Part shown: in pieces, positions 44,653 to 53,515 of the stretch | Position numbering within the stretch: position 1 is the first letter of the stretch | How the letters are laid out: every line of letters starts with the position of its first letter | Program-made: the position numbers and the translations under genes | Notes under the pieces: model-generated | Seen by the model: the letters and a program-made list of their open reading frames with translations, nothing else | Told to the model about the DNA's origin: nothing | Database searches by the model: none | Source of the DNA: Methylobacterium hispanicum | GTDB taxonomy: Bacteria; Pseudomonadota; Alphaproteobacteria; Rhizobiales; Beijerinckiaceae | Direction: 5' to 3' | NCBI RefSeq assembly: GCF_022179285.1 | Contig: NZ_BPQO01000017.1 | Coordinates: 81,664-145,663, forward strand | DNA: 64,000 nt

Positions 44653-45354
44653 ATGCGCACGCGAATCCTGATCGTCGAGGACGAGGAGGCGCTGACCACG
44701 CTCCTGCGCTACAACTTCGAGGCCGAGGGCTTCGAGGTCGATGCGGCGGCGCGCGGCGACGAGGCCGAGCTGAAGCTCGCCGAGCAGCAGCCCGACCTGA
44801 TCCTGCTCGACTGGATGCTGCCCGGCCTCTCGGGAATCGAGCTGTGCCGGCGCGTCCGGGCGCGGCGCGAGACCGAGCGACTGCCGATCATCATGCTGAC
44901 CGCCCGCGGCGAGGAGGGCGACCGCATCCGCGGCCTCGGCACGGGAGCGGACGACTACATCGTCAAGCCGTTCTCGGTGCCGGAGCTGCTGGCCCGGGTC
45001 CGCGCGCTGCTGCGCCGGGCCAAGCCCGCCCACGTCGCCGACCTGCTGGCGGCGGGCGACATCGAGCTCGACCGGGTCAGCCACCGCATCCGCCGCAGCG
45101 GGCACGAGATCCATCTGGGACCGACCGAGTTCAAGCTGCTCGAGTTCCTGATGCAGAGCCCCGGCCGGGTCTTCTCGCGCGAGCAGCTCCTCGACGGTGT
45201 CTGGGGCCACGACGTCTACATCGACGAGCGCACGGTCGACGTGCATGTCGGGCGCCTGCGCAAGGCGCTCAACCGCCCGCGCCAGCCCGACCCGATCCGC
45301 ACCGTGCGGGGTTCGGGCTACGCCTTCGACGAGACCTTTTCCGCCGAGGCGTGA
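44653..45354 (+). CDS. phoB: Phosphate regulon response regulator PhoB
   Basis: OmpR-class transcription factor that activates Pho-box promoters. The 233-residue protein has a receiver domain with the acidic pair VEDEEA, phosphoacceptor Asp53 in LLDWMLPG, the Thr in MLTARG and Lys in VKPFS, then a winged-helix domain (LGPTEFKLLEFLMQSPGRVF, ERTVDVHVGRLRKAL, IRTVRGSGYAF). It is 17 bases after phoU and probably co-transcribed. No phoR lies on either side of the cluster. Confidence 0.95.
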   Translation: MRTRILIVEDEEALTTLLRYNFEAEGFEVDAAARGDEAELKLAEQQPDLILLDWMLPGLSGIELCRRVRARRETERLPIIMLTARGEEGDRIRGLGTGADDYIVKPFSVPELLARVRALLRRAKPAHVADLLAAGDIELDRVSHRIRRSGHEIHLGPTEFKLLEFLMQSPGRVFSREQLLDGVWGHDVYIDERTVDVHVGRLRKALNRPRQPDPIRTVRGSGYAFDETFSAEA

Positions 45355-45355
45355 G

Positions 45356-45631
45356 GGCGTTCTACTCGCCGAGCGGAAGGACCCCGCGCAGGGATCGGTT
45401 CTGCGTGCGTGGTTCGAGCGCCAAGTCCTGCCTGAGTTCGCCGGACGAACGCTACCCGTCGATATGGCCGTGGCGCAGTGCTACGCCCGGTTGCACGTTC
45501 CGATCAAGCGCAGCGAGCGCGATGCGCTGATCTCTGCGACGGCCATGGTCCACGGAATGACCGTCGTGACCCGCAACATGGCCGACTTCCAGCCGACCGG
45601 CGTGAAACCTTTCGACCCATGGGATGCCTGA
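45356..45631 (+). pseudogene. VapC-type PIN toxin remnant, 5' end missing
   Basis: The frame right after the phoB stop encodes about 91 residues that look like the C-terminal two thirds of a FitB/VapC PIN-domain toxin: EFAGRTLPVDMAVAQCYARL, then SERDALISATAMVHGMTVVTRNMADF and a PW-type end. The N-terminal strand with the first catalytic Asp is absent, there is no start codon with a ribosome site, and no VapB antitoxin is nearby. Codon use (CTA, GTT, TCT) is less GC-biased than in neighbours, as expected for acquired DNA. It is unlikely to be active. Confidence 0.7.
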
Positions 45632-45640
45632 GACCCGACC

Positions 45641-47794
45641 TCAGCCCTTCCCTGATATGCCCTCCGCCGCGCTCCTCTCGGTCCCGATCCGCTCCAGCCA
45701 GCCGAGCACGCCGCCCTCGGTCAGGATCTGCGGCAGCACGTGCGGCTCGGCCCGGCCGCCATAGAGCAGGTAGAGGGGCACGCCGCTGCGGCCGTGCCGC
45801 TCGAGCAGGCGGGTGATCTCGGGGTTCTGGTTGGTCCAGTCGCCCTTCAGGTAGGCTACGCCCTTGGCGCGCATCGCGGCGCGGACCGCCTCGGTCGAGA
45901 GCGCGATGCGCTCGTTGACCTGGCAGGTGATGCACCAAGCAGCCGTCATGTTCACGAAGACCGGCCGGCCCTCGGCGAGCAGCGCGTCGAGGCGGGCCTG
46001 CGAGAAGGGCTCGACGCCCTCCGCCCGCATCCCGGCCGCCGCGGTCGCGCGGTCCTGGCCGAGCGTCAGGCCGATCGCCGCCGCGCCGACCAGCGCCAGC
46101 ACGGCGAGGCCGCGGGCGGCGCGGGCCGGTAGCGCCGCGCTGTCCCGCCCGCGCTCCCAGGCCCAGGCCGCGAAGCCGACGAGGACGAGGCCGAACAGGG
46201 CCGCGAGCAGTCCCTGCGGCCCGACCTGCTGGGCCAGCACCCAGACGAGCCACGCCACGGTCGCGTAGACCGGGAAGGCGAGGGCCTGTTTCAGCACGTC
46301 CATCCAGGCGCCCGGCCGCGGCAGCAGGCGAAGCGCGGCCGGCCACAGGGTGAGGAGCAGGAAGGGAAGCGCGAGCCCGAGGCCGAGGCCCGCGAAGACC
46401 AGGAGCGCCGCCGGGGCCGACTGGGTCAGCGCGAAGCCGACCGCCGTGCCCATGAAGGGCGCGGTGCAGGGCGTCGCCACCACGGTCGCCAGCACGCCGG
46501 TGAAGAACGAGCCCTCAAGCCCCGCCCGCCGGGTCAGCCCATCGCCGATCCCGGCGACGCGGCCGCCGAGATGCACCGCCCCCGATAGGCTGAGGCCCAT
46601 CGCCAGGAGCAGGTAGGCCAGCGCCGCCACGAAGACCGGCGACTGAAGCTGGAAGCCCCAGCCGAGGCCGGCGCCCCCGCCCTTGAGCGCGATCAGCAGG
46701 CCGGCGAGCAGGAGAAAGCTCGCCAACACGCCCGCCGTGTAGGCGAGCCCGTGCAGGCGCACGCGCTCGGGCCGCTCGCCCGCGTGCTTCACCAGCCCCA
46801 GAACCTTGATCGAGAGGACCGGGAAGACACAGGGCATCAGGTTGAGGACGAGGCCGCCGAGGAAGGCCAGCAGCGCGGCGGCCAGAAGCGTCGGCGCCTC
46901 GTCACTGGCGACGGCCGGCGGCGCCGGCGCGGCACCCGCGGGGATCTGGCTCGACGCGGGCGGGGCCGCCTCCTCGCCGATCGCCAGCGCCCGGCGCACC
47001 GGGCCGCTGCCCGTATCCTGCTCGATCGTCAGCACGCCCGGCAGCGTCGCGGGGACGGGCTCGGCCGGGTTGGCGCGGGTGAGGGTGAGATGGATGCCGC
47101 TCGCATCGACCGCGAGCGCCTGCTCGGCGGCGTTGTCGAGGGCGGTCTCCGAATAGGGGAAGAAGGCGGCCTTGCCGAAGGTCTCCGGGCGCAGGCCCGC
47201 CGCGTCGAGGTTCAGCACGAGGCTGTCGCCCTCACGCGACAGCCGCGCCGGCCATGGGGAGGGGACCGGCAGGGCCTCGCGGGCGCGGGCGAAGAGGTCG
47301 CGGGCTGCGGGATCGGGCACGGCGTCCCGCGCCACCGGCAGCGTCAGGGCGAGGTCGGCGGCGCCCGGCACGCACTCGGTCTCGCAGACGAGGTAGCTCA
47401 GCTTGGCGGCGAGCCGAACCGGGCTCGCCGGGTCGAGGCTCGGCGGCGGGGTCACGGGGACGAGCAGCACCGCCTTGCCCTCGTAGCCGTAGTTCATCAG
47501 CGTCGCGACCGGGATCCGCTCCGGCGCCGGCCAACGGATCGCCCCGGCCGAGAAGCCCGCCGGCAGCGTCCAGACCACCTCCGGCGGCAGGCCCGAATCG
47601 CCGGGATTGCGCCAGTAGACGTGCCAGCCGGGCTTCATGGCCATGCGGACGGCGAGCCAGAAGGTCTCGCCGGCCCGCACGCCCGCGGGCTCGGCCACGA
47701 GACTTGCCCGGACAAGGTCCTTGGGCGCCTTCAGCCCCTGGGCGAGGGCGGGCGACGAGACCAGGAGGACGAGGAGGGCGAGAAGCCGGATCAT
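45641..47794 (-). CDS. DsbD/ScsB-type thiol:disulfide transporter
   Basis: Carries electrons from cytoplasmic thioredoxin across the inner membrane to periplasmic substrates. The 717-residue protein has a signal peptide (LLALLVLLVSSPALAQ), an N-terminal periplasmic domain of about 250 residues with Cys pair VCETEC, an eight-helix core with the redox Cys in LVLNLMPCVFPVLSIK and ATPCTAPFMG, and a C-terminal thioredoxin-like domain with WCITC. The large N-terminal domain favours the ScsB branch over classic DsbD. It is convergent with the VapC remnant, 9 bases away. Confidence 0.9.
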   Translation of the reverse strand: MIRLLALLVLLVSSPALAQGLKAPKDLVRASLVAEPAGVRAGETFWLAVRMAMKPGWHVYWRNPGDSGLPPEVVWTLPAGFSAGAIRWPAPERIPVATLMNYGYEGKAVLLVPVTPPPSLDPASPVRLAAKLSYLVCETECVPGAADLALTLPVARDAVPDPAARDLFARAREALPVPSPWPARLSREGDSLVLNLDAAGLRPETFGKAAFFPYSETALDNAAEQALAVDASGIHLTLTRANPAEPVPATLPGVLTIEQDTGSGPVRRALAIGEEAAPPASSQIPAGAAPAPPAVASDEAPTLLAAALLAFLGGLVLNLMPCVFPVLSIKVLGLVKHAGERPERVRLHGLAYTAGVLASFLLLAGLLIALKGGGAGLGWGFQLQSPVFVAALAYLLLAMGLSLSGAVHLGGRVAGIGDGLTRRAGLEGSFFTGVLATVVATPCTAPFMGTAVGFALTQSAPAALLVFAGLGLGLALPFLLLTLWPAALRLLPRPGAWMDVLKQALAFPVYATVAWLVWVLAQQVGPQGLLAALFGLVLVGFAAWAWERGRDSAALPARAARGLAVLALVGAAAIGLTLGQDRATAAAGMRAEGVEPFSQARLDALLAEGRPVFVNMTAAWCITCQVNERIALSTEAVRAAMRAKGVAYLKGDWTNQNPEITRLLERHGRSGVPLYLLYGGRAEPHVLPQILTEGGVLGWLERIGTERSAAEGISGKG

Positions 47795-47848
47795 GCGCTG
47801 GTCTCTAGCATGAGCGGCGCGCCCGCGGGCGTCCCCGCGTCGTCGCGG

Positions 47849-49702
47849 TCAGGCCGCGGGCGCCTCGGAGAGCCCCCCGGAGGGCGCCAGCGGCGCCGTC
47901 GCCCGGTCGAGCCAGGCGCGGCTCTGCGAATCGAGGTCCGCCGACAGGGTCTCGCGGACGCGCGCGTGGTAGGCGTCGATCCAGGCGGTCTCGGCGGCGT
48001 CGAGGAGGTCCGCGTCGATCAGGCGGCGGTCGTAGGGGGCCAGCGTCAGGGTCTCGAAGCCGAGCATCGGCCGCTCGCCGCCCGCGATCTCGCGCGGCTC
48101 CACGAGGACGAGGTTCTCGATCCGGATGCCGTAGGCGCCGGCTCGGTAGTAGCCCGGCTCGTTCGAGAGGATCATGCCGGCCTCCAGCGCCACGGTACCG
48201 GTCTTGGCGATGCGTTGCGGGCCCTCGTGCACCGAGAGGAAGCTGCCGACGCCGTGGCCGGTGCCGTGGTCGAAATCGAGCCCGGCCTGCCAGAGGGGGA
48301 GCCGCGCCAGCGCGTCGATCTGCGCGCCGGTCGTGCCCTTCGGGAAGACCGCGCGGCCGATCGCGACGTGGCCCTTGAGCACGCGGGTGAAGCGGTCGCG
48401 CATCTCGGGCGTGGGCGCGCCCACCGCAACCGTGCGGGTGATGTCGGTGGTGCCGTCCGGGTACTGCGCGCCCGAATCGATCAGGAACAGCTCGCCCGGA
48501 TTAACGGCCCGGTCGGTCGCACGGGTTACGCGGTAATGCACGATCGCGCCGTTCGGGCCCGAGCCCGAGATGGTCGGGAAGGAGACGTCGCGCAGATCCC
48601 CGCCGGCGGCGCGAAACGCCTCCAGCGCCTCGACGGCGGCGATCTCGGTGAGGCCGCCCTCGGCGGCCCGGGCATCGAGCCAGGCGAGGAAACGCACCAC
48701 GCTCGCCCCGTCGCGGCGATGGGCGGCGCGGGCGCCCGCGATCTCGGTGGGGTTCTTCACCGCCTTCATGGCGGTGACCGGATCGCGCCCGACATCGGCC
48801 GTGCCGCCCGCGGCCTCGACGCGGACCTTGAGCGCGGCGGCGGCGGTGGCCGCATCGAGCCGCACTCGCACCGGGCCAAGCCCCGCCAGCGCGTCCTCGA
48901 AGGCCGCGCGCGGCTCGATCTCGGCCAGCGGCGCCAGGGCCTCGCGCAGGGCGGGATCGATCCGCGGGGAGGTCAGGAAGAGACGCGCCGCGCCCTCCCG
49001 CGGCACGATGGCGTAGCCCAGCGCCAGGGGTGTGTGGCCGACATCCGAGCCCCGCAGGTTGAAGGTCCAGGCGAGGTTGTGGGGGTCCGAGATGACGAGG
49101 ACGTCGCAGCGCGCGCCCTCCAGCTCGGCCCGGACGCGGGCGAGCTTCTCCGCCGCCTGCTCGCCCGCGTGGACGATCGGGTGCGGCACCACGGGGCCGG
49201 CCGGGGGCCTCGGCCTCCCGGCCCAGGCGAGATCGACGGGATTCTGCGGCAGGGCCCGCAGGCTCGCCCCGGCCCTCTCGGCGGCGCGCTCCAGGCGGGC
49301 GACGCCGTCCGGCGTGTGCAGCCAGGGATCGTAGCCGAGCACCGCGCCGAAACCCAGGTTCTCGCCGATCCAGGCCTCGACCGTCCGCTCCGCGAGCGGC
49401 ACCACCGTGACGGTCGCGGTGTCGACCTGCTCGGGTGCCTGGAGGGTGTAGCGGCCATCGGCCACGAGGCCGACCTGATCGGCGAGCACGACCGCGGTGC
49501 CGGCCGAGCCAGTGAAGCCGGTGAGCCAGGCGAGCCGCTCGGCATCGGCCGGCACGTACTCGGACTGGTGCTCGTCGGCGCGCGGCACCACGAAGCCGTC
49601 CACGCCCGCCTCGCGCAGGGCGGCGCGGACGGCCGCCACCCGCTCGGGGCCCTTGCGGTGGCTCGGATCGTCGAAGGTCTGGAAATGGCGGCGCTCGCTC
49701 AT
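47849..49702 (-). CDS. pepP: Xaa-Pro aminopeptidase (M24B family)
   Basis: Metallopeptidase that removes an N-terminal residue preceding proline. It has 617 residues from MSERRHFQ: two creatinase-like N-terminal domains (VDGFVVPRADEHQSEY, LAWLTGFTGSAGTAVV) and a pita-bread catalytic domain with metal ligands in LIDSGAQYPDGTTDITRT, FDHGTGHGVGSFLSVHEGP, SNEPGYY and IRIENLVLVE. The long three-domain form resembles eukaryotic cytosolic aminopeptidase P1. The frame extends 16 codons upstream, but the ATG at 49702 fits better. Confidence 0.94.
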   Translation of the reverse strand: MSERRHFQTFDDPSHRKGPERVAAVRAALREAGVDGFVVPRADEHQSEYVPADAERLAWLTGFTGSAGTAVVLADQVGLVADGRYTLQAPEQVDTATVTVVPLAERTVEAWIGENLGFGAVLGYDPWLHTPDGVARLERAAERAGASLRALPQNPVDLAWAGRPRPPAGPVVPHPIVHAGEQAAEKLARVRAELEGARCDVLVISDPHNLAWTFNLRGSDVGHTPLALGYAIVPREGAARLFLTSPRIDPALREALAPLAEIEPRAAFEDALAGLGPVRVRLDAATAAAALKVRVEAAGGTADVGRDPVTAMKAVKNPTEIAGARAAHRRDGASVVRFLAWLDARAAEGGLTEIAAVEALEAFRAAGGDLRDVSFPTISGSGPNGAIVHYRVTRATDRAVNPGELFLIDSGAQYPDGTTDITRTVAVGAPTPEMRDRFTRVLKGHVAIGRAVFPKGTTGAQIDALARLPLWQAGLDFDHGTGHGVGSFLSVHEGPQRIAKTGTVALEAGMILSNEPGYYRAGAYGIRIENLVLVEPREIAGGERPMLGFETLTLAPYDRRLIDADLLDAAETAWIDAYHARVRETLSADLDSQSRAWLDRATAPLAPSGGLSEAPAA

Positions 49703-49845
49703 GCGCCCAGTATGGCCGCCGGGGCCGGGGCCGCAACAGCCGGGGCTCACGATCTCGCGGAGCGTCGGGGGATCCCCCTCGGTGCCGCCGCGGGCGTCAG
49801 GGAAAAGGGCGGTGCGCGGGTCGGTCGCCGCGCGCCGGCCTCGCC

Positions 49846-50028
49846 TCAGGTGCGGTCGGCCGGCAGGTCGGGCGCCCGGTCGTCCGGGGCGCCGTCGTAA
49901 CCCTCCAGCCAGGCGCGGCGCTCGGGGGAGCCGGCGGGGTAGGGGCAGGCATCCTTCGGGCGGCCGTGGGCCCGAGCTCGGGCGCCTTCCCGGGCCGGGT
50001 CGGAGGTCGAGGGATGCCGCTCACTCAT
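49846..50028 (-). CDS. RMF/CrpP-like small protein
   Basis: A 60-residue protein whose core (CPYPAGSPERRAWLEGYDGA) matches the ribosome modulation factor/CrpP outline: a Gly-containing helix, CPY, a Pro-Arg run and WLEGW/Y. RMF helps dimerise stationary-phase ribosomes; CrpP-like members have been linked to quinolone modification in Pseudomonas, a role that is disputed. No neighbour clarifies the role. Small, charged and probably soluble. Confidence 0.65.
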   Translation of the reverse strand: MSERHPSTSDPAREGARARAHGRPKDACPYPAGSPERRAWLEGYDGAPDDRAPDLPADRT

Positions 50029-50076
50029 GCGGAGAGAATGCGGGCGGGCGGGCGCGGTTTCACGGGCCCGACGGAC

Positions 50077-50994
50077 TCAGCGCGGACGCGCTGCCGCACC
50101 GCCGCGACGGAGCACCAGGGCGACCCAGCCCTCGATCACGCCCTTGCGCTCGAGGTGGAAGCCGCGGTGGCGGTAGGTCGAGAGCACGCCCGGCACGTCG
50201 CGCTCGATCAGCCCCGAGAGGATGAGCGCGCCCCCGTCGGCGACCACCGCGGTCAGGCTCGGGGCGAGCCGCTTCAGCGGCCGGGCCAGGATGTTGGCGA
50301 AGACGATGTCGAAGCGGCGCGGTCGGTTGGCGAGGGCGTGCTGCACGCCGCCGCCGTGGTAGAGCCGCAGGTAGGGCCCGAGCCCGTTGAGCCGGGCGTT
50401 GGCGCGGGCGGTGGTGACGGCTTCGCCGTCGAGGTCGCCCGCCACGACCGGGGCGTGGAGCGCCTTGGCCGCCGCGAAGGCCAGGATGCCGGTGCCGGTC
50501 CCGACGTCGAGGACATGGGCCGGTCGGCCCTTCTTCAGTTCGCCCACCAGCGCCCGCAGGCAGCCGAGCGTGGTGCCGTGGTGGCCGGTGCCGAAGGCCA
50601 AGGCCGCCTCGATCTCGATGGCGAGGTCGTTCGGCCGGATCGAATCGCGGTCGTGCGCGCCGTGGACGAGGAAGCGGCCGGCCCGTACCGGCTTCAACCC
50701 CTCGAGGGAGGCGCGCACCCAGTCCTGCTGGTCGATGCTGCGGAACTCGGCGGCGTCGGCCCCGTCGCCGACGACCGGGCGGATCAGCTCGCGGACGTAG
50801 GCCTCGTCCGGCTCGTCGGCGAAGTAGGCCTCGAGCCGCCAGGTCACGCCGTCCTCGGCCTCGAAGGCGGCGACCGCGGTCTCGGTCGGGTCGAACATCT
50901 CGCCGAGCAGGTCCGTCATCGCGCGCGCCGAGCGCTCGTCGGTCATCAGGCGCAGGACGTGCGTCGGACGGTGGGGCGGCAGGCCTTCGATCAT
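50077..50994 (-). CDS. prmA: Ribosomal protein L11 methyltransferase
   Basis: SAM-dependent enzyme that methylates L11. The 305-residue protein has an N-terminal substrate domain, the linker motif HDRDSIRPNDLAIEIEAALAFGTGHHGTT, the SAM loop VLDVGTGTGILAFAAAK and the catalytic-side NILARPLKRLAP motif characteristic of PrmA. Read on the minus strand upstream of the RMF-like gene. Confidence 0.94.
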   Translation of the reverse strand: MIEGLPPHRPTHVLRLMTDERSARAMTDLLGEMFDPTETAVAAFEAEDGVTWRLEAYFADEPDEAYVRELIRPVVGDGADAAEFRSIDQQDWVRASLEGLKPVRAGRFLVHGAHDRDSIRPNDLAIEIEAALAFGTGHHGTTLGCLRALVGELKKGRPAHVLDVGTGTGILAFAAAKALHAPVVAGDLDGEAVTTARANARLNGLGPYLRLYHGGGVQHALANRPRRFDIVFANILARPLKRLAPSLTAVVADGGALILSGLIERDVPGVLSTYRHRGFHLERKGVIEGWVALVLRRGGAAARPR

Positions 50995-51185
50995 GGGCCG
51001 CCTCTACCACCGGGTGCGGCCGCTCGCCACTCCTCGCCCGCCCCGTTCGATTCGTACCGACGCCTGCCTGATGCGACGGCACAACGGTCATATGATGTTC
51101 GTATGTGCCGCGGAACCGGGCAGGGGATGCCGCGTTGCTCGTGGCTTTCTCCGAGTCGCTTCGACCGTCGAGGGTGGGTGCAAGC

Positions 51186-51428
51186 GTGACCAAGACCAGA
51201 CGATCCGTCCAACGCGGGCCGGTTGTCCTCAACGACAATACGATCCTGTCGAAGGCCCGACGCCCCCATGCCGAGCATGCCGCGTCGAGCCTTATGGAGA
51301 CGCTGGACGGGCCTCTGCCCGGCACGCTGCTGGTGCAGCTGAGCCGCCTGCACAGGTCCGAGCAGGCGCGGCTTTCCGCGACGGAAGCGGGCCCGGCCGA
51401 GATCGCCGATGGCCCGCGCCGGGGCTGA
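51186..51428 (+). CDS. Hypothetical small protein (uncertain)
   Basis: An 80-residue frame from GTG after a GAGGGTGGG purine run. Its composition (VVLNDNTILSKARRPHAEHA, TLLVQLSRLHRSEQARLS) is more protein-like than shadow frames nearby and it opposes no known gene. An in-frame ATG at 51105 would add 27 residues. No domain recognised. It is divergent from prmA and tail-to-tail with the glutathione transferase gene. Confidence 0.35.
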   Translation: MTKTRRSVQRGPVVLNDNTILSKARRPHAEHAASSLMETLDGPLPGTLLVQLSRLHRSEQARLSATEAGPAEIADGPRRG

Positions 51429-51434
51429 CCTCGA

Positions 51435-52088
51435 TCACGCGTAGGCGTAGGGCCCGCCGCGGCGCAGCGCCCGCTGGTAGGCCGGCCGCGCGTGGATGCG
51501 CGCGAGCCAGTCGCGCACCCGCGGCCCGGCGCCCGTGCCGCGGGCGGCGAAGGCCTCCAGCGGGAAGCTCATCTGGATGTCGGCGGCGCTGAAGCCGTCG
51601 CCGCAGAACCAGGGCGCACGCGCCAGCTCCGCTTCCCAGTAGGCGGCGTGGCGCTTCAGGTCCGGGTCGATGAAGCCGGCCTGCACCTTGGCGGCGACCG
51701 CCCGCACGATCGGACGGATCAGCGCCGGACTGCCGGGCGCGAGGCGCCCGAAGATCAGCTTGAGCAGGAGGGGCGGCATGGCCGAGCCCTCCGCGTAATG
51801 CAGCCAGTAGGTGTAGCGCCGCCGCTCGGCCTCGCCCGTCGGCACCAGCGCGCCGCCGCAGCGGCCGGTGAGGTACTCGACGATCGCGCCGGTCTCGGCG
51901 ATCACCGCGCCGTCCTCCACGACGACCGGCGACTTGCCGAGCGGATGGATCGCCGTGAGTTCCGGCGGCGCCCGCATCGTCCGCGGGTCGCGGGCGTAGC
52001 GCTCCACCGCGTAGTCGAGGCCGAGTTCTTCGAGGAGCCAGAGCACCCGCTGCGAGCGGCTGTTCTCCAGATGGTGGACGGTGATCAT
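51435..52088 (-). CDS. Glutathione S-transferase family protein
   Basis: A 217-residue protein with the thioredoxin-like N-terminal domain (ITVHHLENSRSQRVLWLLEE, HPLGKSPVVVEDGAVIAETG, AIVEYL) and the all-helical C-terminal domain including FSAADIQMSFPLEAF, the usual N-capping motif. The Ser in NSRSQRV may serve as the activating residue. Substrate unknown. Its start overlaps the nudC stop by 4 bases, so the two are probably one operon. Confidence 0.9.
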   Translation of the reverse strand: MITVHHLENSRSQRVLWLLEELGLDYAVERYARDPRTMRAPPELTAIHPLGKSPVVVEDGAVIAETGAIVEYLTGRCGGALVPTGEAERRRYTYWLHYAEGSAMPPLLLKLIFGRLAPGSPALIRPIVRAVAAKVQAGFIDPDLKRHAAYWEAELARAPWFCGDGFSAADIQMSFPLEAFAARGTGAGPRVRDWLARIHARPAYQRALRRGGPYAYA

Positions 52089-52984
52089 CGGGCCTCGTCG
52101 AGGAACGCGCGCATCAGCGTGTGGGCGATCGCCATGGGCGGGGGGGCGAACAGGTTCTCGGGGTGGCGCCGCTCCAGCATCGCGCGCACGCTCTCGCGGT
52201 CGAACCAGCGCGCGTCGGCGAGCTCGGCCGGGTCGGTGACGATCGCCCCGTCGAGCCCTTCGGCGATGCAGCCGATCATCAGCGAGGAGGGGAAGGGCCA
52301 GGGCTGCGAGGCCAGGTAGGTCACGTCGGCCACCCGCACCCGCGTCTCCTCGTAGACCTCGCGGGCGACCGCGGCCTCGATGGTCTCGCCGGGTTCCAGG
52401 AAGCCGGCGAGGCAGGAATACATCCCCTCCTTGAAGTGCGCGCCGCGCCCGAGCAGGCAGGTGTCGCCGCGCCGGACCAGCATGATCACGACCGGGTCGG
52501 TGCGGGGGAAGTGGTGCGCGCCGCAGGCCGCGCAGGCGCGCCGGAACCCGCCGGCCTCGACCGCGGTCGGGGCGCCGCAATTGGCGCAGAAGCCGTGGCG
52601 AGCATGCCAGTCGAGCATCGACTTGGCGGTGGCGAGCAGACCCAGTTCCTCGGGCTCGACCGCGCCCTCGGTGGCGATGCTGCGCAGGTCCTGCGCGGCG
52701 AGGCCGCGCGCTTCCAGGGCCGGCACGGCGTCGGGATCGAGGCGTCCCGCGAAGACCGGGCGCCCGTCGAGCGTGCCGAGAAAGATGCGGGCGGTGGGCT
52801 CGGTCCCGTCCAGCGCGGCGGGGTCGAGGACGGCGCTGCCGGCCCGGAGCACGAGGCGGTCGCCGGCCAGCGCGACGAGGCGCGCGGCGGGGGAGAAGTC
52901 CGGCACCGCACCCTCCGGCTGTTCCGAGGAGTGGCGCAGGAGGCGGCTGCGGGCGAAGCCGAGGGTGGCGGAGGGGTCCGGCAT
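52085..52984 (-). CDS. nudC: NAD(H) pyrophosphatase / RNA decapping hydrolase NudC
   Basis: Nudix hydrolase that cleaves NADH, and in characterised members removes NAD caps from RNA. From the ATG at 52984 it has 299 residues: an N-terminal domain, a four-Cys zinc ribbon (CANCGAP...CAACG), the Nudix box beginning GFLEPGETIEAAVAREVYEE and the NudC-specific SQPWPFPSSLM. A GTG 12 bases upstream is an alternative start. Overlaps the GST gene by 4 bases. Confidence 0.95.
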   Translation of the reverse strand: MPDPSATLGFARSRLLRHSSEQPEGAVPDFSPAARLVALAGDRLVLRAGSAVLDPAALDGTEPTARIFLGTLDGRPVFAGRLDPDAVPALEARGLAAQDLRSIATEGAVEPEELGLLATAKSMLDWHARHGFCANCGAPTAVEAGGFRRACAACGAHHFPRTDPVVIMLVRRGDTCLLGRGAHFKEGMYSCLAGFLEPGETIEAAVAREVYEETRVRVADVTYLASQPWPFPSSLMIGCIAEGLDGAIVTDPAELADARWFDRESVRAMLERRHPENLFAPPPMAIAHTLMRAFLDEAR

Positions 52985-53003
52985 CTGTGTTCTCACGGGG
53001 GTC

Positions 53004-53420
53004 TCACGCGGCCGCGAACAGGGCGCCGGCGCGCTCCAGAAGCTGGGCCCGGGCGTGAGCCGGGTAGGGACGGCGCTCGCCGTGCCCCCAGACCGGGCCG
53101 GGCCAGGCGGGATCCGAGCAGAAGCGCCCGACCACGTGGACGTGCATCTGCGCCACGACGTTGCCGAGGGCCGCGACGTTGACCTTGTCGGGCTTGGCGA
53201 GGGCCTGCATCACGCCGACCGCGATGCGGACCTCCTGCCAGAGCGTGGCGGAATCCTCGGGGGTCAGGTCGGTGAGTTCGCTCACCGCCGGCCGCCGCGG
53301 CACCAGGATCAGCCAGGGGAAGCGGGCATCGTCCATCAGGAGGACGCGGGCGAGCGGCAGGTCGCCGACCGGAACGGTGTCGGCGGCGAGGCGGGGGTCG
53401 AGATCGAAGGCATCGGTCAT
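53004..53420 (-). CDS. HIT-family hydrolase
   Basis: A 138-residue histidine-triad protein. The catalytic motif is QMHVHVVGR, where the third triad position is Val rather than His, a known variation in this branch of small bacterial HIT proteins. LMDDARFPWLILVPRR and LTDLTPEDSATLWQEV are also typical. Members act on nucleotide phosphoesters or phosphoramidates; the substrate is not evident. It lies 19 bases upstream of nudC and likely belongs to the same operon. Confidence 0.88.
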   Translation of the reverse strand: MTDAFDLDPRLAADTVPVGDLPLARVLLMDDARFPWLILVPRRPAVSELTDLTPEDSATLWQEVRIAVGVMQALAKPDKVNVAALGNVVAQMHVHVVGRFCSDPAWPGPVWGHGERRPYPAHARAQLLERAGALFAAA

Positions 53421-53515
53421 GCGGGGATTGTAGGGCGCCGGACGGTCGGCCGCGATGGCGGGACACGCGCATTGCGGCGAGCCCCGCCCGGCATCCCGGG
53501 CCGGCGCGCCGGCGC

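Noticed and set aside
46751..49900. Open frame of 1049 codons on the plus strand opposite dsbD and pepP
   Set aside because: Shadow of two intact minus-strand genes; low-complexity product with no motif.
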